IMG/VR virus record: IMGVR_UViG_3300007734_000698
Coordinates: 1 to 44,980 of that record
Strand: one strand, 5' to 3'
DNA: 44,980 nucleotides
DNA from: a virus
Positions 14,341 through 23,700 of this stretch are shown in pieces (position 1 is the stretch's first letter; every line of letters starts with the position of its first letter). The translations under genes were made by a program, and so were the position numbers. The notes under the pieces were generated by a model that made no database searches, was not told where the DNA came from, and saw only the letters and a list, made by a program, of their open reading frames with translations.

Positions 14341-15305
14341 TGCGAGAATCCACCGCCGTTTAAGCCGACGCCGACCATTCGGATCGTTGCAACTGCGTCA
14401 CCTAGGTACTGCATCGTCTGCTCCTGCACAGCCTGAACAGCCTTTGCTTCGTAGGCCACTGCTTCCTGAATCAAATCGTTCTCTTCCTTGCGAATCGCCA
14501 TGACCATCAACTTGATAGCGTCCGGCGAAGGAGGAATAAGGTAGTCGTTGGCGCTTGTAGCGTTGATATGGCGCATCTTTGCCATGACCGTGACGGGCTT
14601 GTCCTCGTCGTTGCTGCAACGATCCGTCAGGTAGCTGCGGCGGTACTGCGGCAAAGTTTCATCAGGGTCGTAAACTGCCAGATCGAGTTCCAACAACGTA
14701 GTCGCATTGTACTCGTACAAACGACTGGCAGTGTTCGTAGCCTCACGGATGACTCCACTCAACGAGATGAACTTCTTTGTGGACTGAACGTACGGCAAAG
14801 CAAGCGTTAGCTTCTCTCCGTCAATCCATGCGCCGCTGGACTGAGTGCGAATCCAGTTTCCGTTCTGATCGACGCCTTGGAGCGTGATGGTCTTTCCAAC
14901 GTCGGAAGCGTCACCTGGATAGACTCGCAGGTAGCTGTTAGTGCCGCCGGACATGTCGCGGTAAGAGACGACGGTGCCACGATCAACAAGTTGCTTGCCG
15001 ACGCATGCGCCATTTTCTTCACCAAGCAATCCGTATCCAGACTCTTGAAATTCAAACCATTGATTGCGAACCGTTCCAACTCCGCAGCAATCGGCTACGG
15101 ATTCGATAGTTTCAATATGACGCGGCCAAGTGATGCAACCGCCTACGGTGTGGATTGTGAAGCGTCCGTACGCGCCAGCCCACAGACCCTTGTGTAGAAG
15201 CCTTCGACACGCTTGATTGATGTAATCATAAACGCGCTGATCATCGACACATGTGCCGATAACCCGAGCGATAGTCGAGCGAATGTCCTGAACGATGAGC
15301 TTCAT
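14331..15305 (-). CDS. Tail adaptor / tail tubular protein A-like (324 aa)
   Basis: The N terminus (VQDIRSTIARVIGTCVDDQR, then VYDYINQACRRLLHKGLWAG) is a helical region like that of T7 gp11-type adaptors, which bind below the portal. It is followed by beta-rich segments (RVYPGDASDVGKTITLQGVD) and a C-terminal helical region (EENDLIQEAVAYEAKAVQAV). The neighbours (nozzle, collar fibre and ejection genes) fit this role. The N-terminal pattern is characteristic but distant, so the name is tentative. Confidence 0.6.
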   Translation of the reverse strand: MKLIVQDIRSTIARVIGTCVDDQRVYDYINQACRRLLHKGLWAGAYGRFTIHTVGGCITWPRHIETIESVADCCGVGTVRNQWFEFQESGYGLLGEENGACVGKQLVDRGTVVSYRDMSGGTNSYLRVYPGDASDVGKTITLQGVDQNGNWIRTQSSGAWIDGEKLTLALPYVQSTKKFISLSGVIREATNTASRLYEYNATTLLELDLAVYDPDETLPQYRRSYLTDRCSNDEDKPVTVMAKMRHINATSANDYLIPPSPDAIKLMVMAIRKEENDLIQEAVAYEAKAVQAVQEQTMQYLGDAVATIRMVGVGLNGGGFSQWF

Positions 15306-16057
15306 TTGGTGTAGTAGACTCGAATGGTTCGCTTGATGAAGTAAACACCGTAGAAAGGAGGCAGGTTGTTGTGAGCGATATCGCCACCTACGCTTACCGC
15401 CTTAGCGTCAAGATCAGGGTCGATGGTTGAGCTTGGAAATATCGTCGTGTTGTTTGTCACCGTGTTGGAAGTGGTTCCGCCATCAGCAGCCGACCTATCT
15501 CCATCTTCTCCACCATGACCAAACACTTTGATGGCAACATCGTGCGTGTGAGCTGCTAACTCAGGAATTGTCAGCTTGTGCTGATCCTCGCCAGCAATTG
15601 AAGTGGACGTGGTCTTGCCAAGAACAGCAACCGCACCGCTTGCAACAAACGCTCCAACACCGACCGGGAAGCGAGCCTCAAACTCAGTGTCAACTTCCCA
15701 CATTGGACCAGTTGTGCTTGTCGCCGTAGCCGTTCCATCTCCGCCGTCGTACGAAAGAAGATCCGTGGTCGTCCCGACATAGATGCGACGCTCGTATGCC
15801 GCCGTAACTGGGTTTTTACGAAGCCAGAATCCTTGGTCGTAAATCCACCACTGACCATTTTCATCAAGCCACGGGTAAATCCGGTTGTTAATCGCCGGAT
15901 ACGTCGGTCCAAAATTGAAGAACGAGTTTCCAATCGTGCTGTTGAACGTAGCCTGAGTGCCTCCGATGATATCGTTGGCCAACTTCTGGTAAGATGCGGG
16001 GCAATAATTTGCCGGAAGGCTTGGCGCTGTAAGCGTGATGAGGGTTAGATTTGGCAT
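15302..16057 (-). CDS. Tail-collar-type fibre protein (251 aa)
   Basis: The C-terminal half resembles phage tail collar domains and microcystin-dependent-protein-like domains: FEARFPVGVGAFVASGAVAV, then LTIPELAAHTHDVAIKVFGHG with its His cluster, and a final NNLPPFYGVYFIKRT that is typical of the family. The N-terminal part contains WLDENGQWWIYDQGFWLRKN, a Trp/Tyr-rich beta region. Collar domains often bind metal through His residues and connect tail to fibres. The gene overlaps the adaptor gene by four bases. Confidence 0.7.
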   Translation of the reverse strand: MPNLTLITLTAPSLPANYCPASYQKLANDIIGGTQATFNSTIGNSFFNFGPTYPAINNRIYPWLDENGQWWIYDQGFWLRKNPVTAAYERRIYVGTTTDLLSYDGGDGTATATSTTGPMWEVDTEFEARFPVGVGAFVASGAVAVLGKTTSTSIAGEDQHKLTIPELAAHTHDVAIKVFGHGGEDGDRSAADGGTTSNTVTNNTTIFPSSTIDPDLDAKAVSVGGDIAHNNLPPFYGVYFIKRTIRVYYTK

Positions 16058-16058
16058 A

Positions 16059-17906
16059 CTATTCCGATGTGTAGAGGAACGGGTTTACGTCGCAACCTTC
16101 AAGAGTTTTGCACCCTTCGAACACGAGGCACTCTCCGACCGCAGGTTCCTGAACGTCGTAAGCGTGAACTCGAATGCTCTTGATGCGACAATATCCAGTA
16201 ATCGTGAGGCTCATCTGAACCTCGTACATGTTTCTTGTCGGTGTGCTGATGCTCGAATTGCACGGGATATCCGAAGGAGTCGGCAAGCGCATCTTCGGCC
16301 TGTACTGAGGCTGGAAATTGGTCAGCGGACAAGCAGGTTGACACTGCAATGTTGCCGCGCATTCGGACCAATCTGCCCACTCAACCCATCCGGGATACTG
16401 GTCTGGCCGGTACTCGATGTTGAACGAAACGTCTCCGTCCAGCGAGTCGATGAAAATGTCGCCTGAATCAAGCCGCTTCAATCCAAACGGAAGCTCGAAA
16501 TTGTAAGCGCGGGTTTGAACCAGCCACTGAATCTCTTTTTTACCGTCAGCAAGGTTGTTGTCAAATTTCTCAGTCTTGCTGATTTCCCAAATCTGAATGG
16601 TTCCATCAAGCCCACGGGCTATTGAGAAGCATCTGTCTCCATAGGCATTCTCGGTTTTGAGAACCTGCAACACATCAAGCCCTGTCCAGATTCCAGCCCA
16701 CGCAGGAGGAAACTTTTTCCGCAGCGACGTAATCAGATCAAAATCAAGAACGACCAGCGACTTGTGGACAACACCCTCGGCATTGTACCGAGGCTGAGAT
16801 GTCATCAGCAGTCGATTGTCGAACACGACGGCAGAACTAGCCCACAGCAGATCAGCCTGATCATTATCAATGATGTTCAGAACCTCGTTGCTGATCGGTG
16901 TATTTCCCCAATCGTTGAACGAGCGTCTGGCGATAATGAACGAGCGAACACCATCGACTGCACGATAGAACACATCACCGTTGACCGTGATGGCTGAACG
17001 CGCACCCAACGCTCCACTAGTCAGCAAGCTAATGGCCTGAATCGGATAGTTCAGATTCTTCCAGACATCACGATCAACCGGAGCGTTTATGCTGAAAACG
17101 TATCGTGGCGTGAAGATGAGAAGCGGTCCTTGCCCCAACGACGTATCTGGATTGCCGGGGACGGCCATTGCTGTGATTCCTCCTGAATCCGACGGAACCG
17201 CAAAGTCACCGCCTTCATTGAGGAAGGTGTTCTCGGTTTCCTTGAGAACACTGGCTCGCGTACCGTCTCCATAAACAATGTCGGTTGCTCGGAATGAGAA
17301 TCCATTCGCTAGCGCATACCAGATACGTCCATTGACGTAGGCCATTACTCTACCGCACTTAATTTCATCGACGGTTGCTCGACGCAGATTTGATCCGTTG
17401 AAGATTAGCGGTGCGCTCTGCCCGTCTTGAATGACGACGAAGTTCTCGGCTTGAACCATCCATCCGTCGAGTATGTTCGATGGATTCTCAAGATCGGGCG
17501 TAGCTGAAAGGCTCTGAACGCTGTTTTGAAGGCAGTCGTAAAGCCACACTTTACCACTGATCAGCATCAGGATAAACGTCGCTCCGTTGTCTCCGATGTA
17601 CGGAAGCGCACACTGAAACACGCCGGTCAGACCTCCAGAGCTGTAACATTCTTCCGAGTATCCATCAGCCGTGACGTTCGTTTGATCCGCAGTGACGAGC
17701 GTGTTATCAGCAGTAATCGAAAGGCATGTTTCGTAATCCTTTTGGATGAAACCCGGTCGAGGAGAAACAAAGCTTTGGCGGAAGCTGGCATTCACTGCAA
17801 ACGCCACCTGATTCTTGTCCACTTCAGACGGCATCACACCTGAGTCAACGCCACCCTCAAAGGTGACAGACCCATCCGTGTACCTCCGTGGTGCGCGTTC
17901 GCTCAT
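16059..17906 (-). CDS. Tail nozzle / tail tubular protein B-like (615 aa)
   Basis: The protein starts GSVTFEGGVDSGVMPSEVDK followed by NQVAFAVNASFR and PRPGF, a start often found in phage beta-propeller tail proteins. Repeated beta blades follow with many hydrophobic strands (GKVWLYDCLQ, NGRIWYALANG, RYVFSINAP, NGDVFYRAVDGVRSF). The size and plan match T7 gp12-type nozzles, which form the distal tail tube. Residues 64-81 contain three TAD heptads (ITADNTL, VTADQTN, VTADGYS), as also seen in another protein of this genome. The C terminus is Cys-rich (ECAATLQCQPACPL). It sits between the fibre gene and collar gene. Confidence 0.65.
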   Translation of the reverse strand: MSERAPRRYTDGSVTFEGGVDSGVMPSEVDKNQVAFAVNASFRQSFVSPRPGFIQKDYETCLSITADNTLVTADQTNVTADGYSEECYSSGGLTGVFQCALPYIGDNGATFILMLISGKVWLYDCLQNSVQSLSATPDLENPSNILDGWMVQAENFVVIQDGQSAPLIFNGSNLRRATVDEIKCGRVMAYVNGRIWYALANGFSFRATDIVYGDGTRASVLKETENTFLNEGGDFAVPSDSGGITAMAVPGNPDTSLGQGPLLIFTPRYVFSINAPVDRDVWKNLNYPIQAISLLTSGALGARSAITVNGDVFYRAVDGVRSFIIARRSFNDWGNTPISNEVLNIIDNDQADLLWASSAVVFDNRLLMTSQPRYNAEGVVHKSLVVLDFDLITSLRKKFPPAWAGIWTGLDVLQVLKTENAYGDRCFSIARGLDGTIQIWEISKTEKFDNNLADGKKEIQWLVQTRAYNFELPFGLKRLDSGDIFIDSLDGDVSFNIEYRPDQYPGWVEWADWSECAATLQCQPACPLTNFQPQYRPKMRLPTPSDIPCNSSISTPTRNMYEVQMSLTITGYCRIKSIRVHAYDVQEPAVGECLVFEGCKTLEGCDVNPFLYTSE

Positions 17907-17909
17907 GGT

Positions 17910-19118
17910 TTAAGCCTGAATCCGCTGGACGGAAAATGAAGATCCAGTTACGACGTTTACTCCAAACCCAGACGTTTGAATCAGAATGTCGTAGTAATCA
18001 GTAATTGCAGCAGCTTGATCGATGTAAGAAAATGAAACCGGAACAAGACTCTGAGGAGAAGTGTTTGTAGCGTTGAATTCCTGAGTCTGCAAAATATTGG
18101 AACCGTTCTTACGCAAAAAAACAATTACGCTCGCAACGCCAGTGTTTCCAAGCAAATTAAACACTGCATCAACCTTATAGTATCCAGTGTAAGGAACCGT
18201 AAATCGACCAGTTGCAGCGGTAAATCCAGACGAAGGATCAAGTGACGACCAAGATCCAGAAGGGAAATCTCCAAGACTAAATGGGTTTTTGGTCGTTCCA
18301 GATGCAATCAGGTTGTTGCCGGTTAGCCTCCGCGTAAACGTGACGTAGCTAAACGCCGCCGCAGCTCCCGTGGCCGCTATGCTAATCGTTCCTGCACCCG
18401 GAGTAATCGTGATGTTCGACCCTGCGGTAAGGCTGGCCAACGTGTAGCCAGTTCCATTGCCAATGAGCAACTGTCCGTTGGTCGGTACGGTTGCTACGTT
18501 TGTTCCACCCTTGGCAACCGGCAACGTGCCGCTGATGTCGCCCACAGGAACCGTTGCTGTAGTCGAAAGAAAACCTGATCCGGCTGACCCTTGAGTCTTG
18601 AGATAACCTGATGAAAACGAATTGAGAGCCGTGGCGCTTGCGAGTGCTGCGTCAGGAACTCGAAGAATGTACGTTCCGGCAGATGGCGCGCCACCGGCAA
18701 CTCCAGCCGGACCTTGTGGTCCAACTGCTCCTGCAAGCGTAATAAGCGAGCCTGACGGGATAGGCGTGGTCGGGATAGCATTCGGTATGCTCAAGACTCC
18801 GGGTGCAGGATTCCCGAGAGTTACGCTCAAACCAACAACATCAACTACCTGCATGTATCCGCATCCCTGAACAGACACGAAAAACTGCCCTTGAATCGAC
18901 TCTGGAAGGAACGAGCTGTTGTCAACTTGAACTACAACGTATCCGCCAAGCGGAGGAACAACAACAGCCGCAGTTGAGTAGCAGAACGCATTTACTCCGT
19001 TTGCGCCATTCGTTCCGTTGGTGCCGGGATTACCTTGAGGTCCGGGCGTGTTTACGACAATCGGATCGGAGTCGCAAGGTTGGCAACAGCCGGTTGAAGA
19101 AATAAGTTGCGACGGCAT
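17910..19118 (-). CDS. Tail fibre with collagen-like repeats and C1q-like end (402 aa)
   Basis: ATG 19118 gives MPSQLISSTGCCQPC; an AAAGGA ribosome binding site lies just upstream, so it is preferred to the longer frame from 19154. The N terminus is followed by collagen-like Gly-X-Y repeats (PGPQGNPGTNGTNGANG) and a second short set (GAVGPQGPAGVAGG). The middle has a GDISGTLPVAKGGTN-type stretch common in tail fibres. The C-terminal 130 residues (FTVPYTGYYKVDAVFNLLGN) look like a C1q/TNF-like jelly roll. It probably trimerises and contacts the host surface. It heads the minus-strand late block. Confidence 0.72.
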   Translation of the reverse strand: MPSQLISSTGCCQPCDSDPIVVNTPGPQGNPGTNGTNGANGVNAFCYSTAAVVVPPLGGYVVVQVDNSSFLPESIQGQFFVSVQGCGYMQVVDVVGLSVTLGNPAPGVLSIPNAIPTTPIPSGSLITLAGAVGPQGPAGVAGGAPSAGTYILRVPDAALASATALNSFSSGYLKTQGSAGSGFLSTTATVPVGDISGTLPVAKGGTNVATVPTNGQLLIGNGTGYTLASLTAGSNITITPGAGTISIAATGAAAAFSYVTFTRRLTGNNLIASGTTKNPFSLGDFPSGSWSSLDPSSGFTAATGRFTVPYTGYYKVDAVFNLLGNTGVASVIVFLRKNGSNILQTQEFNATNTSPQSLVPVSFSYIDQAAAITDYYDILIQTSGFGVNVVTGSSFSVQRIQA

Positions 19119-19157
19119 ATTTTTCCTTTCGCAGAACCTCAAGTCCAACGACAACTA
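19119..19157. other. Divergent intergenic region between the fibre and terminase genes
   Basis: Only about 39 bases separate two divergent late blocks, so their promoters must overlap the gene starts. A weak plus-strand candidate reads TTGAAG (19094-19099), 16 bases, then CATATT (19116-19121), each with four of six consensus bases. The minus-strand ribosome binding site AAAGGA is also here. I see no convincing promoter for the minus block. Confidence 0.3.
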
Positions 19158-20852
19158 ATGCAAGGCCAAACTATGGCAGAGCAAGTGTCAGAGCATCCAT
19201 TGATCGACCACAAGTACGGGATTCGTTCGCCCGTCAAGATTCCAGACCTAGAACTGGAACTCTACGCATTCCGAAATCGGCTCCAACCGAATGAAGGAGG
19301 TCTAGGCACTTTCAACCATTTTGTTAACGCCACAAAAATGCTTTGGCCGAAGATGAGCTGGAATCCGTGGTTAGAAGCTCAAGTAGAAGGTCTTTGCGAG
19401 CATGACTACGTTGGGTGGGCAGGTTGTGGCGCAAGCGGAAAGACTTTCGGCGCAACCCTCTTTGCGACTGTTTGGTGGCTATCAAACCCATCCAAGACAA
19501 CCGTTGTCCTCACGTCTACGACGGCAAAGATGATCCGAAAGCGTATGTGGGCAAATCTTCAGGATCTTGTTCGGAAATCTCGAGGATTCCCTGGAAACAT
19601 GGTCGATTCGAAGATGAGTCTTCAAGCCATCAAAGGCGACGACCGGCATTCAATTTCCGCTATCGCCGTCGCAGAGGGTAACACTTCGAAGGCTGTGGCC
19701 AACATTCAGGGCATCCACGCCGAGCGTGTGATGGTTATTATCGACGAAGCCACGGATACGCCTGAAGCAGCGTTCGAAGCGTGTACGAACCTTTCTAAGG
19801 GTTGCCGCGAGTTCAAGATGCTTGTCATCGGTAATCCGGCCTCAAAGTACGACCCTCATGGACGCTTCTGCACACCGGCAAAAGGTTGGCGCAGCGTAAC
19901 GATTGAGGACCAGCACTGGCTGACAGAACGCGGGATGTGCCGACGCTTTGACGGCATGAAGTCGCCGAACATCAGCGAGGGCAGGACAAAGTATCCGTAC
20001 CTCATCACTCACGATCAGGTCTTGTCAGCAATGCGCCACGAGGGCGAGCAGAGTCCTACGTTCTGGAAGTACACACGCGGATTCTGGAGTCCTGATGGCA
20101 TGGTCAAGACAGTCTTGTCCGAATCGCTCATCGAGACGCACACACCTACAAAGAATTTGGTGTTTACCACCAATGTCCAAATTGTTGCCGGTCTTGATCC
20201 GGGTTTTGGTGGCGATAGATGCGTCCTTCGTTTTGCCAAGGTTGGCACCGCAAACGACAAGCTGAGCATACTTTTTCAGGACATCATCCAGATATCCCCC
20301 AATGCGCAGCTTACGGAGCCGGTCCATTACCAGATAGCCAATCGAGTCAAAGAGGAATGCAACAAGCGAGGCGTTCCGCCTGACAGGTTTGCTCTCGATT
20401 CAAGCGGTGAAGGTGGTGGTCTGGCTGACATTCTGACTCGCGAATGGGGTGTGGTTCATCGCGTCGAGTTTGGCGGTTCTCCATCAACGATTCCCGTCAG
20501 CGACGAGGACAGTAGGCCATGCAATGAGGCTTACGATAGAAAGGTGACTGAGCTATGGTTCTCGATGCGCAAATGGGCCGTTGAAGAGCGTCTTGGCGGA
20601 ATGGACATCGAGACTCTTCAGGAGTTCTGCGCTCGAATGTTTGACGATTCCAAGCGGAAGATATCCGTCGAATCAAAGACCGTGATGAAGCAACGGACAG
20701 GAAAATCGCCTGATTTGGCCGACGCTGCTGTAGTCTTGCTTGATCTAGTGCGCAAAACTGCGTCATTTGAGCCTCGTTCGACCAAGCTAGATAAAGTGTG
20801 GGAAAAACTAGTCAGGGACGCTGACTCAATTTATTACGAAGGAGACGCATGA
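19158..20852 (+). CDS. terL: Terminase large subunit
   Basis: From ATG 19158 the product has 564 residues; ATG 19173 is an alternative with a fair AAGG ribosome binding site. Walker A is GCGASGKT (residues 89-96). Walker B is VMVIIDEATD (from residue 191). After an arginine-rich linker comes the RNase-H-like nuclease domain: AGLDPGFGGDRCVLRF with the first Asp, ALDSSGEGGGLADIL with the second, and DLADAAVVLLDLV near the end. This is the motor that packages DNA into the prohead through the portal. It begins the plus-strand packaging block and overlaps the next gene by four bases. A candidate small subunit lies far away on the other strand (35311-35844). Confidence 0.92.
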   Translation: MQGQTMAEQVSEHPLIDHKYGIRSPVKIPDLELELYAFRNRLQPNEGGLGTFNHFVNATKMLWPKMSWNPWLEAQVEGLCEHDYVGWAGCGASGKTFGATLFATVWWLSNPSKTTVVLTSTTAKMIRKRMWANLQDLVRKSRGFPGNMVDSKMSLQAIKGDDRHSISAIAVAEGNTSKAVANIQGIHAERVMVIIDEATDTPEAAFEACTNLSKGCREFKMLVIGNPASKYDPHGRFCTPAKGWRSVTIEDQHWLTERGMCRRFDGMKSPNISEGRTKYPYLITHDQVLSAMRHEGEQSPTFWKYTRGFWSPDGMVKTVLSESLIETHTPTKNLVFTTNVQIVAGLDPGFGGDRCVLRFAKVGTANDKLSILFQDIIQISPNAQLTEPVHYQIANRVKEECNKRGVPPDRFALDSSGEGGGLADILTREWGVVHRVEFGGSPSTIPVSDEDSRPCNEAYDRKVTELWFSMRKWAVEERLGGMDIETLQEFCARMFDDSKRKISVESKTVMKQRTGKSPDLADAAVVLLDLVRKTASFEPRSTKLDKVWEKLVRDADSIYYEGDA

Positions 20853-21469
20853 GTGGATACAAGGTGCTGAACGAACACATGGTGATTCCAGGTGGATGGA
20901 GCTATCGAGTTCCTGAAACCGGAATAGAAATCGCCGGAGGATCATGGCCGCAACTCCATGAGTTTATTCGCAACCATTACACGGCGAACGCGATTAAAAT
21001 TCCCTCCAACCTTGACACATTAATCACCGAATATGCGTGTCGTAACGGTGCCGATTGCTCTTACGACGAAGTTGAGATTCCTAAGCCAGAAGGGCGTAAA
21101 TCGCTTCAGCTCGGAGATGTCATCCGATTTAGCATGAGTCTTCTCCACGGACTCACGGTTGGCGGAGGCAAGGTTGGTCAGGCAGAAGCAAACCGGCGTG
21201 CAAGCATCTGCTCAACTTGTCCGTTCAATCGAAAGCCCCTCGGATGCACTGGTTGCAATGCTCGCGTCCTGAAGGATGCCGTTAAAACTTTTTCTCAACA
21301 CGGCAGCACTCCAGTAGACGAAAATCTGCAAAGCTGCGAGTTTTGCGGTTGCTTCATCAGGAGCATGGTTTGGTTTCCCATTGAAACCCTTCATAAATTC
21401 TCGGACGCTATAGAGAACGAAAACCTTCCGGCTCACTGCTGGAAAAAACGACCATGTACGGAAACCTAG
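20849..21469 (+). CDS. Conserved Cys-rich phage protein between terminase and portal (206 aa)
   Basis: ATG 20849 overlaps the terminase stop and has a good AAGGAG ribosome binding site. The N-terminal half (GGWSYRVPETGIEIAGGSWP) is a pattern I have seen in other phage proteins next to terminase or portal. The second half contains zinc-binding-type cysteines: CSTCP, CTGC, CEFCGC and a late C. It may be a zinc-containing packaging or assembly factor. No family with known function is recognised. Confidence 0.6.
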   Translation: MSGYKVLNEHMVIPGGWSYRVPETGIEIAGGSWPQLHEFIRNHYTANAIKIPSNLDTLITEYACRNGADCSYDEVEIPKPEGRKSLQLGDVIRFSMSLLHGLTVGGGKVGQAEANRRASICSTCPFNRKPLGCTGCNARVLKDAVKTFSQHGSTPVDENLQSCEFCGCFIRSMVWFPIETLHKFSDAIENENLPAHCWKKRPCTET

Positions 21470-23700
21470 CCCAACTGCCACTTGAAACTATCAACGAAGA
21501 CGGCAAAGCGCCTGAAACGCGCATAGCCGACGCGGCATCCGCTCGCGAAATCTTCCAGAAGCTCATTATGGCCGACGAGCTTCGTAATAGTACGCGAGCT
21601 AAGTTGCGCGGTCTGGTCGATGGAAATCCTCCGTACAATCCAGCGGAACTGCGCCGCAACAACCAAGCGTTCCGCACCAACGTCAACTTCCGCGAATCAG
21701 AAGCGTTTCTCACGTTGGCCATGTCTTCCTTCTACGACGTGTTCGCCGAGGTGCCGACGTACGCAAATGTCCGCACCGCTTACGGTAATGACATGGATAA
21801 GCGGGAGGAATGGTCAAAGATCATCACCGAAGAGTTTGATCGGCTTCAGAAGCTCGACAAGGATTTCGACTACATCATGCAGCTATCGCAGCGTGAGATG
21901 GTCCTCATTGGCGATGGTCCGCTCATCTTCGAGGACAACACCAATTGGCGCTGCAAAGCCATCATGGCGACGGACCTGCTCGTCCCCGATGGCACTAAGT
22001 CTAACGTCAGCGACTGGAAGGTGGCCTGCGTCCGCACTCGCATGGGCGTGGATGACCTGTTCGAGAAGATCCAAGATGAAGAGGCGGCAAAAGCTTCCGG
22101 TTGGGATGTTGACTATGTCCGTCAGCGTATCCGCGCTGCGATGCCCGAACCGTATCGCTCAGGTGTGCAGTACGACTGGGAGTTCTTCCAGAAGCAGCTT
22201 CGCTCGAACGACATCACGTTCAGCGCACGTTCCGAGGTGGTCTTGATGTGCCACGTTTTTTATAAAGAATTCGATGGTCAGATCAGCCATGCCATCATCG
22301 ATGAACGCGATAGCGAGAGTTTCATGTACCGTAAGCTTCGCCGGTTCAGCCGGTGGGAGCAGGTCATTCATCCGATGTACTACGACCGTGGCGACGGCGA
22401 GCATCACGGTGTAAAGGGTCTTGGCATCAAGATGCTTCAGGCGATGGAGCTGAAAAATCGTCTTCGTTGCTCGATGGTGGACAGCGCGTTTGCGCGGACT
22501 CAGATTCTGTTCCGCCCCCTGAACGCCAACGCGCTGAGTAAGACCAGCGTCGTTCAACAAGGACCGTATGCGATACTTCCTCCAGACTACGAAGTCATCC
22601 AGCAGAACATTGCTGGTGTTCTGGACGCTCCTATGGCGGTCAACGCGGATCTTGAGAATGTTCTGCAAGGCAATCTCTCTCAGTATCGCCAATCGCTCAA
22701 CAAGACTGGCAACCCGAGAACTGCCACCGAAATGCAGATTATTTCGTCGCAGCAATCGGCCATCGGTAAGACTCAGTTGAGTCGGTATTACAACCAGTTG
22801 GATTCTTTCTTTGAAGAGCGGTACAACCGTGCCTCAGATCCGAATCTCAATCCGATTACCAAATCGGACAAGGATGCCATTGAATTCCAGCGTCGATGCA
22901 AAGAGCGTGGCGTTCCGATTCAGGCGATGATGGATATCGACTACATTGAGGCGACTCGTACGGTCGGCCAAGGTTCTCAGTTCGCGAAGCAGCAGCTTCT
23001 TGGTCAGCTTCTCGCGTTGTCCGGCTCCCTTCCAGAGGGCGGCAAAATTAACCTGCTCAAGGACTATATTGCCGCACAGGTTGGCCAACAAATGGTAGAT
23101 CGTTACCTGCCCTCGCAGCTCCAATCTTCTCGCACTCAAGACCAGGCCGCCCTAGCTGTTCTGGAGCATGCGTCGCTGCGTCAGGGCAACATGCCAATCG
23201 TCACCGATACGCAGAATCAAATCATTCACATCGAGACTCATCTTGGCGCAGCGAACGAGGCTGCTGGTTCTCTTCAGAATGGCGGCAATCCCGAGGAAAT
23301 CATGCTCTTCATGCAGGGTATTGGTCAGCATGTTCAGCAGCACATCCAGCGGCTGGCAACCGATCCGTCGCGCAAGCAGCAGGTCGATGCGTACGTCCAG
23401 CAGCTCGGTATGCTCGGCGAGACTATCAAGCAGCTTGGTCAGATGCTCCAAGAGCAGCAGCAGGCAATGGCGCAGCAGCAGCAAGCTCAAGCGATTCAGC
23501 AAGGCTCCGATCCTCGTACCGCCGTAATGAACGCAGAGGTTCAGGCAAAAATCGCTCGCCAGAACGCCGAGACTATGGCCAACATCCAGCGTCAGAACAC
23601 GAAGGCGATGGCAGATTTGTCGCGCCGGAATGCGAAGACAACCGCTGATATTCAGCGAGCGAATGCAACTGCGGAATCTAACTTGTCGCGTCAGGGATGA
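21454..23700 (+). CDS. Portal protein (748 aa)
   Basis: The large size, the place after terminase and the sequence pattern of podovirus portals support this call. The N-terminal region includes SREIFQKLI-like helices (AREIFQKLIMADELRNSTRA), an NFRESEAFLTLAMSSFYDVF segment, a beta-rich wing domain, and a crown region rich in Gln. The C-terminal 190 residues are Gln-rich helices ending in four 11-residue repeats (RQNAETMANIQ, RQNTKAMADLS, RRNAKTTADIQ, RANATAESNLS), which suggest a long barrel or coiled coil inside the capsid. The start overlaps the upstream gene by 16 bases. Portal dodecamers form the DNA channel at one capsid vertex. Confidence 0.85.
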   Translation: MYGNLAQLPLETINEDGKAPETRIADAASAREIFQKLIMADELRNSTRAKLRGLVDGNPPYNPAELRRNNQAFRTNVNFRESEAFLTLAMSSFYDVFAEVPTYANVRTAYGNDMDKREEWSKIITEEFDRLQKLDKDFDYIMQLSQREMVLIGDGPLIFEDNTNWRCKAIMATDLLVPDGTKSNVSDWKVACVRTRMGVDDLFEKIQDEEAAKASGWDVDYVRQRIRAAMPEPYRSGVQYDWEFFQKQLRSNDITFSARSEVVLMCHVFYKEFDGQISHAIIDERDSESFMYRKLRRFSRWEQVIHPMYYDRGDGEHHGVKGLGIKMLQAMELKNRLRCSMVDSAFARTQILFRPLNANALSKTSVVQQGPYAILPPDYEVIQQNIAGVLDAPMAVNADLENVLQGNLSQYRQSLNKTGNPRTATEMQIISSQQSAIGKTQLSRYYNQLDSFFEERYNRASDPNLNPITKSDKDAIEFQRRCKERGVPIQAMMDIDYIEATRTVGQGSQFAKQQLLGQLLALSGSLPEGGKINLLKDYIAAQVGQQMVDRYLPSQLQSSRTQDQAALAVLEHASLRQGNMPIVTDTQNQIIHIETHLGAANEAAGSLQNGGNPEEIMLFMQGIGQHVQQHIQRLATDPSRKQQVDAYVQQLGMLGETIKQLGQMLQEQQQAMAQQQQAQAIQQGSDPRTAVMNAEVQAKIARQNAETMANIQRQNTKAMADLSRRNAKTTADIQRANATAESNLSRQG

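Noticed and set aside
22159-22755. Long minus-strand frame inside the portal gene
   Set aside because: Shadow of a strongly coding plus-strand gene; composition is typical of antisense frames.
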